A stretch of DNA of 64,000 nucleotides from Megalonaias nervosa (GCA_016617855.1 JAECUM010006814.1:1-64000), one strand, 5' to 3'; counted from the first letter of the stretch, positions 25,101 to 39,900 are shown. Translations and numbers: made by a program. The notes: generated from the sequence alone by a model not told the origin.

Positions 25101-28100
25101 GCTATTAGTAACAAGAGAATGTAAGTATTATTCATTTATGTATACATGGGAAGCAGAACCTACCTGCTGTGGATGATATCGATCTGTTCAAGAAAGGTCT
25201 TAATTGTGAGCTGTTGCAATCAGTGGTCGGAGATAGTGGCATGGTCGAATAATGGGGACTTACATGATGACCTTCTTCACTGGGTCCTATGGATTCCTCG
25301 TTAGGTATTCTGGAATCCCCACTGCATATTCCACTTTCTTGAGTTGGTGTTTCAGGATCTGGATCTCTGTTTGAAGTGGTGTTATGTGGAAGTAACTCTT
25401 TAACCAGTATTTTACCAATATTATCGTCTGTCCTCTTATCTACATCACCAGTACATATTGCTTGGGGGACTGTATTTTGTGCAGAAGGAGTTTGTAAAAC
25501 AGTTAAGTTGTCATTATCTGCAATACTATCTCTTGGAAAACTCCAGTGGTGACTGTTTTCAACAGGAGAACCTCTCATAAACTGGTTTGTTCCACCAAAG
25601 TAATCAAGAAGTTCAATATCCTTTCTTATGTGGATCTTCATTTTTCTATCTAAATTCTCCGTTTCATGACTTAAGGAACAAGGATTGTTTGAATCAGACG
25701 AAAAAAGATCACTAGAAGGCGGGTCTGTAACTTCAGCATGTACAATATTTTGGTTTTCATTCACTGTGTCCCTACCTTTATTCTGATTATCAGTTTTCTG
25801 ATGTGAAATTTGAACTGCATTAGAACCAGTCTGCAAATCTACAAGATCTGTTGCTGGTAGAAGAGCTTGTCTACCACTGCAATTCATATCCATTTGTTCT
25901 TCAGTGCTTCCAAGGTTATTACCTGGTTCCATGTTATTATTACCATGATTTATTTCCATTTGTTCTGCTGGGTTTTCTTGCCTATTTCTTATGTCCGTGT
26001 TCTGAATTAGATGAGATCCCTCCCCTGGTTCTATCAAATTTTCAGGGCTTTCATTGTTTGATGATGCAGACTGGTTTCGTTCATTTATATGTCCATGAAC
26101 ACCTAAATCATTGCTGGATTTGGATGATTTAGGAGAATCCATGTTGTCTACAACTTTATGGTTAGCAAAATGATCACAATTATTACTAGATACAGATTGT
26201 TGTCTAACGTATCCATTAGACTGCTGAATATCAGAAATGTTTATTAGATGTGAGGTTTCACTCTCTACCTGGTACACTGTTGCAGGTCCTTGGTTAGCAA
26301 CACCAATTGGTGGAAATGGCACTGAATTGAGAAAAGATTTTCAAAACATACTTTTTAGAGGATAAAGCTAATTTTAATTAATTACCTGCCACCATTGCAA
26401 TGATTATCTTTTTCAGGACACCAAATCCAGTCCAAGCGAAATATTGCTTCCAATTAATAATAAGAGGCTCAGAATTGTTGTTGTTGTTGTTGTAGGGTTT
26501 AATGGCATTTTTCAGCACAAGATAGGCCATACATGGTGGCCAGTATAAATGGTGGAGGAAGAACCAGGGAAAACCCCAGAAAGAACCAAAGAACACAATC
26601 CCAATCTGATCCTATAGTTGAAGCCAACATACAGAATACTTGGACAACAGGATATCCGAGCCGGTTGGGATGAGGAAACAAACCTCCGAATGAGTAACAG
26701 GTACACATCACATAATTAAAGAGTTTTAAGATCCACCCACTACATTTTAATAGCAGTAATACATTACCTGCTCCTACTGCTTTGCTGAATTTTCATTACG
26801 AATGAGGCTGATGGCCTAAAAAAAAAAAAAGGTACAAGAAAAAAAATGCACTTATCCTTATGGTAGGTGAGTTCACTACAGTAGGTTGGTAGATTTCTTT
26901 GTTGTGCTGTAATGATTGGACCCAACTTGCAAAAGACTTTATTCTGCAGGGACCTGGGTGGCCCAAGTTTTGTCTAAGGCACTCACCTTGAAGTTTACAG
27001 ATTACTGACATGGCACCTCTGTACGTGTGGGTTTGAGTCTTGGACTCACCAGTGTGGGTATGTGAGAAAGCTTGCAAGTAGCTTCCCTTATGTTGGCGAT
27101 TCTTCCTCTACGTCTTTTACTGGCCACCATGTATCATGTGCTGAAAATGCCGTTAAATCCATAATGACAGCAACTTTATTCTTGTGTTTTCCAAAGATCA
27201 AAGGTAAATGGATACAAATGTAGTGTGTGCCAGAAGGCTGCTCTTATAGCTTTGTCCAAAGAGGAATTATTTTAAGCTGGCCCAAGATACAGCAATAACC
27301 CTCACTTAACTGGCTACAGTTCTCATGAAAGTAAGTTCCCTCTCAGTCAGTGAATAATAAGCTCTCTTGAGAGTTAATGCAATCAGAGGAGCTCTCGTGC
27401 TTGTAAATTAGAAAGAGACAATTTTGACCGTTCCTTCTCCCTTCAGAGAAAGCCAGATAAAATCAATCGGAAGGCCCCAACTAGGCAAAAGAGTTTCTTG
27501 ATCATCTGCAGAATTTGTGGATTGTTGTGCATGAGACTGCAGGTAATTCTCTGGGGTAATTTCCTGGGCTCATCTATCAACAGGCTGAGTATGTTGCTGA
27601 ATGACAGCAACTGGATCCGCAGAGGGGTTATCAGGATGAGTTGGGGCCTGATGATCCTTACTTAGTGGAGAACCTGTGGAAATATTTTGAAAGCTCTGAA
27701 TACATAAGTGTACAGATGATTCCATTTCAGCCTGCAAGCATCCTCCACCTAGGCTATCTGATTTTGGCATTGAAGAAACATAAAACATGAATTTGTTTGT
27801 TCAGTTTCACACTGAACAGGTCAACTAATGGTCTCCCCCACAGTTGAAAAAGCACCTTTGCTATTGACTGGTGCAGAGACCATTACATAAGGACTGCCAT
27901 GTCCTGTCTGGACAGGTCATCTGCTAGAATATTCCATTTGCCTAGAATATGGCACATTCTAAAAGTGATCTTGTCCAAGGCTGCTGATTGAAGGAGGTTC
28001 TAACTTCCACACAAAACCTGCCACCTTAGGAACACTACTACTGGAATGTTGTCTTAGGTAATCATGATGCCTTATGAGGTTACATATCTCTTTAAGGCTA

Positions 28101-31100
28101 GAAACACTTTCCACATTTCTGGGTTGTGTATATGAAGGTTCTTTTTCTCCCAAGACTTAAGTCCTTCAAGTGAGTACTGCATCCTAAATTTTATGCATAC
28201 GTGCAGACAGGAGTTTGGAACTTGCAAGGATTAAAGTGAAGTCTCCCATGGGGAATAAGATTCACAGCCACATTCAGATTTCTTTGGAGAGACAACTAAA
28301 GATCAGCCAACAATGAAATCTTATCCACAAGACACACTATGAGGGACAGAAAAGGAGCAATCCTGTCTGATGGCCCTCCCTTGATTGGTGAGGAAATTCA
28401 TCAACATGTACATGAAGACAAGTCATCTGGCTTCTTCTGGTTGGAGATTAGACCCAGAGAAGTCACTGTTGACCAAGACAGGGATAGGACCTTCTGGAAA
28501 ATATGTCTGAGGATGTTGTGCATCAACCTTTCATAGAAATACTGGAGGGCAGGGTTCCTAAAGACACCATGTGAGTCACCATTACCCCCTCATCACCCTG
28601 TATTTCCTATGAGATGGGAAGACGGGAATGTGAAGGTACACATCCTGCAGTTCTGTGAAGACTGCCCCGCTGTAAGGCCTTATGACTTCTTGATTGAGGT
28701 GATAGTCTCCACCTTGAAGCATTCTCTCCAAAGAAATCTGTTCAAAGTCAAAAGACCAATGATGAGTTGAAACTTTTCCACTTCAAGGGAACAAACAGGG
28801 GAATGAATGTGATAGCCTGTGCTAAAGACCAATGGCTGAAGCACAGATCGTTGGGGGGGGGGGCAGACCACCCCTTCTGCTACATGGTGAACGTTTGTCC
28901 TCAGAAAAACTTCTGTGCAAGCTCAAAAAAAAAAGCAGAGTGCAGCAGCTAGAGTAAGACCCCAAAAGACTCTTCTTACTGGAGATGATCATTGTGTCCT
29001 CAGAAACAGAAAGATTTGGGCACTAGTCTCGAGGTGGTCCTGACATTGTCCTCCTCCAACACCTGACTCAACAAATTGGAGGAGGCAGGGTACACAAACG
29101 GAAGGGAAGGACCTGCTGTGACTGGCTCTTCTCATTCTTAAAGACATAGCCTGAATAGAAAGGGCATCATTGTCCTGAACTTGCATCTAGGGTGAAACAG
29201 GACCAACATCTCTGGAATCCTTCCTTGGAGAGGGAGACGGAATTAGAGTTTGTGTCATTCCATAACTGCTCAAGGGGGTAGGGGGCTAGGAGTGAAATGG
29301 GATTCACCCCACTACCCTAGGTTTACAAGGCAAATGGGATTGCTGATCCCTTCTTAGCAGTCTCTTGGAGGAGAGAGGTAACCTATCTACTTTTTGTTGG
29401 ACCTGAACCCTGCCCCAAGACAAACAATCCAAGCCTGGCATGCGGCTGCTTAATGGGCATAGCCTAGATCATTTCTTGTTTCTGCCTCACATGGAAGAGT
29501 TGACTTCACTGTACCAGAAAGGGATCCAGACTCCTAATGGGAACTAAAGAGGTCACCTTCTGATGATGACAATGAAGAAGGGTCTTTCTTCTTCCTTCTG
29601 TATGTGCAGCAACTTTCTGTCAGGTCCCACACATGATCTGTTCATAGACGACATATGACATCTGTCCATATGTGCACAACCAGTGCACAATAGGGAAGTT
29701 GTGTGTGCCTTCTTGTGCTTAACTTGCCCACACCTTGCAACACAGTAATCTCTGTAAATGAAAAAATTACAACAAAAAACCCCAAACAAAATAAGATGAA
29801 TGGGAACCATAGAAGTGAAGGTAATACTTACCCAAACTCTGGTTATTTAAGATGGGGTTAACAATGAACAGAAGCAATGCCATCTCAACAAAGTCCAAGC
29901 ACCATTAAATATTAGCAAAAGGAACACAAAAAACACTCAAATAATGCATAGAATGGGGAGAAAAACACTAAATCAATTCAAAAGGGTAAATGACTAGCTG
30001 CAAAGACGTTCAATAACAACAATGCAGGCAAATTTCAATGAGCAATCTTGGTACATGTGTTCCTCATAGTAAGCCAGAGGAAAAGAGAAAGGCATTCCAT
30101 ATACTAGCTCTGACAATTTCAATTCTGGGCCTCCAATTACTAATTGGAGGAAGGAATATTTAGCTCAGACTGGTGACTTAGCATCCTGGAAGAGCTATCA
30201 AATAGTAGCAGGTGATGTATTAGTGCTGTTAAACTCAATTTTAAGGGTCACCATGGTGACCTACACTGTCCTCCTCTGTCTCCTTCATGTTTCTAATATG
30301 AGACAACAAAGAAGCCTAGATGAAAACTGGAACATAAATAGTAATTATGAAATTAGTTGAATACTTTAATCTCTTGAAAGTCCTTGCCATGACACAATTT
30401 ACTAGAAAATATCAACTTCAGGCTGCCTGTTGAAAAAACGAAGTCAAGTAGTATAGTCTGCAAATTGCCAATCTTAAAGTTGAAAAAAAAACGACCCACA
30501 ATCAAGCTTTAGAAACAATGCTTACAGTAATCCCATAATCATGTGTGCTCTGTACTCTGGTATACATGTATAATCATGTGTTCTAGCTGGTGATAAATGA
30601 TGCAAACTGACCCTCAGTATGACCACCATGATGGTCATCATGGGTGTTATTACCATTTGTGTGTTGCAATCTGGTGGATGTTATAACTATGTGTGTATTT
30701 ATCTGGTGGATGATATAATGTGTGCATTGTAGCCAGATGGATATTATAACCTCATGTGTATTGTAATCAGGTGGATGTTATAACCATTTGTGTATTGTAA
30801 TCTGGTGGATGATATAACATGCACTGTAATCAGGTGGATGTTATAACCATGTGTGCACTGTAACCAGGTGCATGTTATAATCATGTGTACATTGTAATTA
30901 GGCACACATTATAATTTCTGTACTTTGATATAAGGCACACATTATAAACATCTTTAAATTTCAATAAGGTACATGTTATAATTGTCTGCACATTGTAATT
31001 AGTCGTATGTTATAATCATCGGCTTGTAATTATGAACACATTATAATCATCTGCACATTGTAATCAGGCACATGTTATAATCATCTGTACTTCGTAATTA

Positions 31101-34100
31101 GGCATGCACTGTAATTGCATTACAGTAATGTGCACATTGTAATCAGGCACAAGTTATAATCTTGTGTGCATCATGATTAAGTACATATTACAGTCATGTG
31201 CACAATGTATTTGGGTGCACATGAAAATCAGGTGTACATTATGCTCTGGTGTACATTGTTATCAGATCCATATTTTACAAGACAAATATGGTGCCTCGTT
31301 TATAAAATACTCTTACCTTGTGAAATGCTTGTGTATTGTGGACCTGAAACATAATAATGAAAATAATCATTATTTAGGACATGATCTACCAAGAGAGCTG
31401 TCAAAAGCTAAATGAACACAAAAACTACACTTTGAATAATTGTGTAAGGCAAATTGTGTAAGGCTAAATGAAGACAAAAACTACACTCTGAATAATTGTG
31501 TAAGGCAATGAACACTACTGAAATGGTGTAGTGGAAATGGTTTTTATTACAAACATGTAATGGAAGAAACATAATATTTGAAGAAACACTTAATACACTA
31601 AAAACTGAAATGTTCTTAAGTGTGCAAAGAGTTGTCTACCTTTAATGACATGAAACTGGAATGTCAGCTTTAAACATGAGGCCTATGTGGGTCAGATCAC
31701 TCACTTAGCTTACATAATATAACAGTTGACAATTTTATTAGGCAGGATTGTGAAGTACTGTAACAACAGATCCTACTACCTTCCAAACATCATATCGTGT
31801 AAATTTTACTGACTTTAGTCTGAGAAAAATTATTTCCAAAGATACAGATTATTATGCATAATCTTTTGCTCATGATCAAGGTCATCTAAAAATCTCAAAA
31901 TTTAAAGCAGATGAAGCCTGAATGTATGGTCAACAGAGTCATGAGGCTTTCACACCAATTTAAATTATAATTCACATATTTTAAAGAAAATATATTTGGC
32001 CATGGGCTTGTCTACTCTTGCAAAATAAATCTGGAGAGCTCCAGAAGGAAAGCATATTGAGGTATTTTTAAAAATGAATAGCTAAAGATACAAAATACAT
32101 GTTACAGTTAATTTCCGAGTGATGGCAATAACTATATGACATGCCATTAATGTACAATGCATAAAACAACATAATGCACAATACATGTAATAACATAATG
32201 CACAATACATGTAATAACATAATGTACAATACATGAAATAACATAAGGGACAATACATATGACAATATAATGGACAATACATGTCATAACATAATGAACA
32301 ACACATATGATAACATAACTGACAATACATGTTATAACATAATGGACAATACATGTGATAACATAATGGACAATACATATGATAACATAAATGACACATT
32401 TCAAGCACTGTAACATAGAAATATTAGCAAATGTCAAATGCTATTTTACCAAACATATCAAACTTGCTTCCAGTTATTTAAGAACTTCATATGATGTCAA
32501 GTTTTTAGAAAATAATTCTCTGCAAATATATTTAAAAACTAAAATGTGCTTGGTTTCACAAGCAATATATTCTTACTGGAGAAAAATTAAGATTAGAGTA
32601 AAACACAATTACTTGGTAACAAATATCTATAATACTTTTATTGTGAGCAGAAATTCTGATCCTTGATTTATGCTAGTCTGCAATTGTAAACTATAACATC
32701 AATGCATGTAATTGTGTGTTTTTTCAGTTCCTTTCATCCACTCACTACTGGATTAACTGGTGTGCATCTGAGACCCATACCATTTCTTATTGGCTTCGGT
32801 TAAAACCATTTTAAGGTGATTTGCAATGAGATTTTAGTTCGCTTTTCTTAAGCAACGAAAGTAAAGTGCCTTGGCTAAGGATCCAACATAGCATCCATGC
32901 CAGCCGGATATGGGAAGTAAACCCAATGATCTTTCATACGAATCCAGCAGACTTAACACTGAGCTACAGAGTCCACTCATTACTCACAACACATCAAGAT
33001 AATAGCGTATCAAAACTGCAATAAGTCATTTGTTTTACAAATTAATTATATCGCCTGTTGTTTTATACACCGAAGAGTTTTACTGGTTATATTTATATTA
33101 CTTTTCTTCAACTATATATGATAAATTATTCATCTGAATCCTAAGGTGCATTATTTTGCTAAGTTTTATATACTGTTCTACTGAACTGTATGCATCTTGT
33201 ATTCCAATTTTTAAAAATCTAGGATTCATTTGTTTTTATAAGGGAAAGAAATCTTTTATAGCCCTAAAACTGCATATTTTCTGTCACTTTAATTGATTTC
33301 CTTTCATGAGATAGGGATGTTTAAAAAACAAAATAATTATATCGCATATGAATTGTGAACTATTTCTAACTTAAAACATCACTGAGTGTCACTGAATTTC
33401 ATTCATCTGTGCAGATCGTTCTGATAATAAAACTCAATAGAAATCTTGATGATACAAGCTTATTTCACAAAGTTTAAATAAAAATCTTAAAAGAAGTAGT
33501 CACAAAAGTGTTGGCACGCTCAGCCAATCAGATGCTTATGTTGATCTTGCTCATTATTATTCCAAAATCTTGGTGATTTAAGTCTGTTTTACCATGTTAC
33601 TCAAACATGAAATGGAAATACAGTCTCTAGCATGGTAACAAGTTCAGCCAATCTGATGAAAGATCATCTCATTTTAAGATATGTGGATCATTCTAGGTCA
33701 CTACTAAGCTTATACAACATCTTGACAATGAAACCACATATTTAAAGTCTGATCAACTGGATCAGAAATATGCCTTCTGTTGGCCAGTCTTGTGAGAACC
33801 ATGTTCATCAGGAGCCTAAAGTTGCCATCAGAAAAATACACATAACATGTGCTAAATTTCTGAGTAATAAATAACAATATGGCAAGATAAACTCTAGGAC
33901 ATACTTTGCCTACAAGATTGCGTCATGCACAGTATTAAACTAAAAATCAAAAACGGCATTAACTCTAACAATTCAAGGCTTCTTTAATCTCACTCACTAT
34001 AAAAAATCATCCAAGATCTTGGTACAGGATCATATTCCAAGTATGACTGAAAATGGAACAGAAACATGGGTATCCAGAGTGGTAACAAGTTCAGCCAAAC

Positions 34101-34783
34101 AGATACATGACCATCTTTTATACATACTTGTCTTACTCATCATTATATTCATCCATGATAATCAAGATACTGCAAATGCTTATATTCCTAAGTTGATCAA
34201 GATCAATCAGAAGCATAGATACCAGAGTGGTGACAAGCTCAAACCAACAGTTGCCAAATCACCCATTGATATGCATGGATCTTGCTTATTATCAAACATC
34301 TAGATGATATAAGGTAATATTACAAGATTTATCAAAGCTGACTCAATGTAACATCATTCAAGTTTGCTAGGCCTGCTGATAAGCAGCTACCTTATGTCAC
34401 CACTGCACAGTCATGACAAATTTAAACTTTTCAATAGGCAATTAACTGACTCTTACCCTACACCACAACATAAATGTCGAAGTATAAAAAATCAGGTGGG
34501 AAGGGTCAAAGGAGGTTTAGGTGCTACTAACATTAGTCCCAGCAGGCTTCGTTTCATTACCTAATCATCAAAGCTTGCAAACAAAAGCTGACCGTCTTTT
34601 GACCTCGGTGAGTTTGAGCAACTTCTTAATCCATCATTTATTTAAAGTATGAACACCTGTTTTCATGCAAAATTATACCAACTGCCCTAAAAAAAAGACC
34701 GTTGTGTGCTTCACATTTTTAAGATAGCTGTCAATAAGTAATTTATTTAGGAGCCATTTCTACTGATAATGAAATGAAGGTGT

Positions 34784-34816
<33 letters not shown>

Positions 34817-36947
34817 AGAGGAAGAGAGATGTATAAATTAGTACATGTACATAGTTGCAGTTTTCTTTATTTGATGGGGATGTATTTAAAGTATCAGATT
34901 GGTTTTACAAGACATTAAATGACAAGCGGTCAGGTACTGATAAATGTACACAGTTATTTCTCTACAAGAAAGAAGATAATATGTTTTGTCACTGGCAAGT
35001 AAGAAAAAAACAAGTGAGGATACATTTCCCTTGTGTGGCACTTCTTTATAAAATTTTATTATTTTTATTTTTACTAAATAACTATAACTAAATACACGTA
35101 TCTCATACCTGTCAACTCTCATGCTGGGACAAAAAAACCCTCGTGATTTTTGGGGTCATTCCATGCATACCCCTCCACAATTTCATAATATCTTCCGATT
35201 TTTGCAGAGAATGCCTGATTATTGCATTAGGTCTGTCAATTTTCATTTCGCCTAAAAAAGTCCCACATAAATATAGATATCATAAGAAATCCACAGAAAC
35301 CATGTTATATTTGATCACCTCTGAACAGTGTTGTGACGGAATAAATATTGCACTACAAAAAAATTTGCTTCTTCATTAAACAGAATGTTAGGTTTAAACA
35401 TTATTCACAAATATTAATGAAATTTTTTTTACCCCTACAACAATTCTAAAATCAGAAAATAAACCACAACAATAAAACTGTTAATTAATTTCAATCCCAT
35501 GAATGATCACTGTGAATGCTTTAGCTCCATTCCCACCACAGAAACTTACGTAAGTAAACACCTGGCACTACTGTACCATATATGTGAACATTAATTACCA
35601 TCATTCAATTAAAAGATGGATAGAAAATACATACCATGCAGCACATGTGTCCTCAAAATAACTAATTCAGAATAAATATGTTTTATAGTAAACAATGTTA
35701 AATACCTTACAAGCTGACAAGAAGTAAATAAGGTGGGATATAAAATGAGGGGAAAATAGCTGCCACATGTACAGTAGCTTGAGACTGGGTATTTAGGCAC
35801 CTTTAGATTCAATAAAATAGGGCATCCTTTATTTGCTAGTCAACTGCTGGTGCTTACATAGCACACTGTAGAACATAATTTCTTTGAATTATGTCTGAGG
35901 GCCTGTCCTTTTCACAAGATAACTGCTGGCTTTCTTGCTTGTATACTTAAGACTAACCTTTAGCTATTGTCCAGTTTGGCCAAAGCCGACCAGAACATGA
36001 AAGAGGGCATGTCCTTTTCAAAAGATAACTGCTGGCTTTCTTGCTGGCTTACTTAAGACTAACCTTTAGCTATTGTGCAGTTTGGCCAAAGCCGACCAGA
36101 ACATGAAAGAGGGCACGTCCTGGGGGAAAATAAGGTGCATCACAGAGAGAAACGGTGCATCCTTTGAGAATTTCACACATATTGGATCTGAAAGATCCGC
36201 CAATATTTAGTGAAAATGAGGCTTAAAAATGCTGCAAAAACCTCCTGATTTTAGGTCCCAATCTCCCTATTTTTTTAATTCTGTCTCTCTACCTGGCTTT
36301 TGAAAAGTTGACAGGTGTGGTATTGTGGTAGCACACTACTGCTCCTAATAATAGATGTGAAATAATAATGCTAATATTACTACTAATAATGCTAATACTA
36401 ATGCTATTCGGTTCATAGTATATAAATTTGTAATGAACAAAGTTTGAGAGCTAAACCTGCCTTCAGAGGTCACCTGTCTACAAAGGACACTATTGCCTTT
36501 TCCCATGTGTGGCTGCAGTAGACAGGTTTGACTAATTGATAATTGGTCAACTCCCAAAACTAAAATGCTCCACTCACACAATAAGCCTAAATTTTCTGAC
36601 ATATTTTTACTGCAAATAATTTTATTTGTCCCAAAGGTTTTGGGCATAAATTTTGTTGTGAGAACATGCATCCAGTTAAAGAGGACTACATTGTGCTGAC
36701 TTTATCACTTGCAGGCAATGTACAGCAAAACTTGCCAGAGATCAACCTACAATTTGGTTCTGGAGGCTAAACTGATTTCATTCATTCAATACTTACCTAC
36801 CTTTATTACACTGCCATCTCTTTTTCTTTGTACTAGTCCCAGTGTAACGTGAATATTGGAAGAGCAAAACAAAAACCAGACTGTATGTATGTTTATGTAC
36901 ATATGTACGTACGTATGTATCTATGTATGCATGTGTGTGTGTATGTA

Positions 36948-36978
<31 letters not shown>

Positions 36979-39900
36979 GTATGTATCTCTGTGAGTGTAT
37001 ATATATATATGTATGTGTGTGTATGTATATGTATGTATGTATGTATGGATGTATGTATGTACATATGTGTATGGTATGTATGTATGTATGTATGTATGTA
37101 TGTATGTATGGATGTATGTATGTACATATGTGTATGGTATGTATGTATGTATGTATGTATGTATGGATGTATGTATGTACATATGTGTATGGTATGGTAT
37201 GTATGTATGTATGTATGTGTGTATGTATCTATGTGAGTGTATATATATATGTATGTGTGTGTATGTATATGTATGTATGGATGTATGTATGTACATATGT
37301 GTATGGTATGTATGTATGTATGTATGTATGTATGGATGTATGTATGTACATATGTGTATGGTATGTATGTATGTATGTATGTATGTATGTATGTGTGTGT
37401 GTGTGTGTGTGTATGGATGGATGGATGGATGGATGGATATATATATCTATTTGTTCTAGACTTCCAATTACTTTGTATTTGCTTTTGTCAGTTTAATATC
37501 ACTTTTAACACTAATGTCCATATCATGCTGAGGAAATGTGAGGTAAGTGCTTTTCCCAAGGACACACAGAGGCAATCAACCTAGGATGGCATGGGTGGGT
37601 ACTGAACCCAAGACCCCTGGATTACGAGTTCAATAATTTAGCAACTGAGCTACTTCTGCTCCATTTCTGATTACTACCTGGGAGAATTCTCCTCTCAGAC
37701 TGCAGAGTAGTGCCAGGAAAAGAGTTAGCAACGTATCAATTGCAGTTACAAGCTATTTAAATAACACTGCGGAACAGTCTGTTGTATACTGTATTTACAT
37801 CTTCAAAGAGCAAAACAAAAATAAATTTAAAAAATCACTGGATAATGATGACTATATGATAGATCTTAGACCAATATGTAACAGATGTAATGTCTGACAA
37901 GTTTAGAATATCATTTAAAAGCAGCCAGTAATGCAAGAAAGATTTATAGTCACAGTTACTTTTATCTCTGACCTTTAGACCCCAAAACTGATGGAGTCAA
38001 AAGAGCAAGCAATGCAAAATGTTTGTTACATGTGAATAACAAAGAACTTTAGTTACTCTGAGGAAAGAAATTTTCTTCTTTCGGTGACAGTGACCTGGAA
38101 GATTAACCTCAAAAATCTGTCTTACCACAAGTGTAAGCCATCCACAGAATTTGATAAATGTAGATGGTGAAGAAAAAGTTAGAAACAATTTTTCTTCCGT
38201 CTGTTCCTGTAACCTTGACATTTGACTATTTGGTCTTGTAACTGACAGGGTTCTTCCTTACCTCACGTGCATGCCATTCACAATGCCTGAAAACCATTAA
38301 TGGTGGAAAACTTGTAATATTGTGTGGAAAAAAGTTTTGTTCTTTCCAAAATTGTGACCTTGACATTTGACCTTTTCATTCTGAAATCATTAGGTTTCTC
38401 GCTGAATCCAAATGCATGCCATCTACTAAGTCTGGTAACTGTAGATCATTAAGAACTTGAGTTATTGTGTAGAAAATATTTTTTTCTTGCAATCACTGGA
38501 AACTTTATCTCTGATCTTTTGACCCCAAAATTTCATAAAGAGTTCTAGATGGTTGAGAACCTGAGTTATTGTTAGGAAACAAAATTGGCAACAGAGACAT
38601 GGCCACATTGATAGACAAGATGCTGACATAAAACTCTCCTGCTTTGTATAAAATGAAATGTTCAGTTTTAACAATTACAACAACAGTCCTGTGAAAATAT
38701 GAGACCTTGATGAATAATTTGTGATTTACAACCTGTTATAAATTGGCTGCACAGGACCTGTTGTAGAACATGGGTGTGATCTCAATAAATGTATCATACT
38801 GAAACAATTACTTACCAGCCTACATATTTTGTATGTGTATTTGACAAGGCATGGAAATTTTATGCATTTTTCAATGCTCATTCATCTGCTATTTTATTGA
38901 CACAAAGTGATAGAATAGTGTCTGTCATATTTTTCATGTTATGTAATAATTTCCCTCATATTTCCATGTAATATAATAATTTCCCTCATATTTCCAAGTA
39001 AGGTAATAATTTTTCTCATATTTCCATGTAATATAATAATTTCCCTCCTACTTTTCCATGTAATGCAATAATTTCCCTCATATTTTCCATGTAATAATGA
39101 CCCTTACTTGGGGATAATTATTTGATTAAGTGTAATGAAAGAAAATGCAAAACAACCTATGTAACTTTTATAATTTTATACAACTTTAATGATTTTGGAT
39201 TGCTTGGTATCTTAGCCAGGCAAAAATATACATTTTTCAAAAGTTCAATATATTTTACATGCATTGATTGTAAACATAGGCAAGAAATTCTAGCATCACA
39301 GGGTACACACTTTAGAAAAATAATATTGTCGGTAGTTTTGATTTCAATAAAGCAACTGACAGTAGAAGAAAGGTGACACTGAAAACTCGAACACAGTACC
39401 TTAAAATTGTTGATGCAACTGATTGTGAATAAGTGATATTGCATTCACAGGCAAGATAAAAACTGAACTTTGCTATACAAAATTTTAATGGAACTTACTG
39501 CTGGTTCCACTTCTTGCATGGCAGATTCTTCTTTTGATAAGAAAAACAGCAATAACTACACTGACACAAACCACTCCCACCACAACCCTGAAAATACATA
39601 CAAGATAACAATATGGAAAAGTAACAAGTCATTTAAAGGTGACAAATCCCACCATTTTCCACTTACGTTACAAAGCTATGGTGCAGTACTCTAAATTTAT
39701 TTACTTATGCAATTTTTTTCCCACAGTAACATCAAAATATTCAATGTGAAAATTTCTAAGTATCAATAGACAAAATGTGTACAACATTTGGTTGAAATAC
39801 CTTGAATGGTTTGAGAATTGTGCTCCCAAAACAAAAATTGTTTATGGACAGCGTGTATTTATGTGTGAGGGATGATCTCCTTTAGCACAATACAGGATCT

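Larger units (their letters stand above)
21690..25540. repeat. Segmental tandem duplication including a tail exon and its intron
   Basis: Two segments, about 21690-23440 and 24200-25540, share the same order of landmarks: a GTATGT/G-run start, 'cagcacaatcctgg', 'gtgtaggtacccc', 'cttctcagctggaa(t)atcaacagag', 'gaccttttca(a/c)catccccaaa', 'ttccatgtcagaatgtta', 'gtgactgaaaacag', then the exon end. Offsets change from about 2500 to 2114 bases along the alignment, so indels have accumulated since duplication. This event produced the two tail exons of the receptor gene. Confidence 0.75.

Noticed and set aside
36797..36860. Possible exon ending at donor AAAG|GTAGGTAAG
   Set aside because: No acceptor gives a phase-compatible exon between the 31.3-kb and 39.6-kb exons without a stop.
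36793..37496. Several long Tyr/Met/Cys/Val and His/Thr-rich frames, up to 215 residues
   Set aside because: They are translations of a TATG microsatellite in all frames and both strands.
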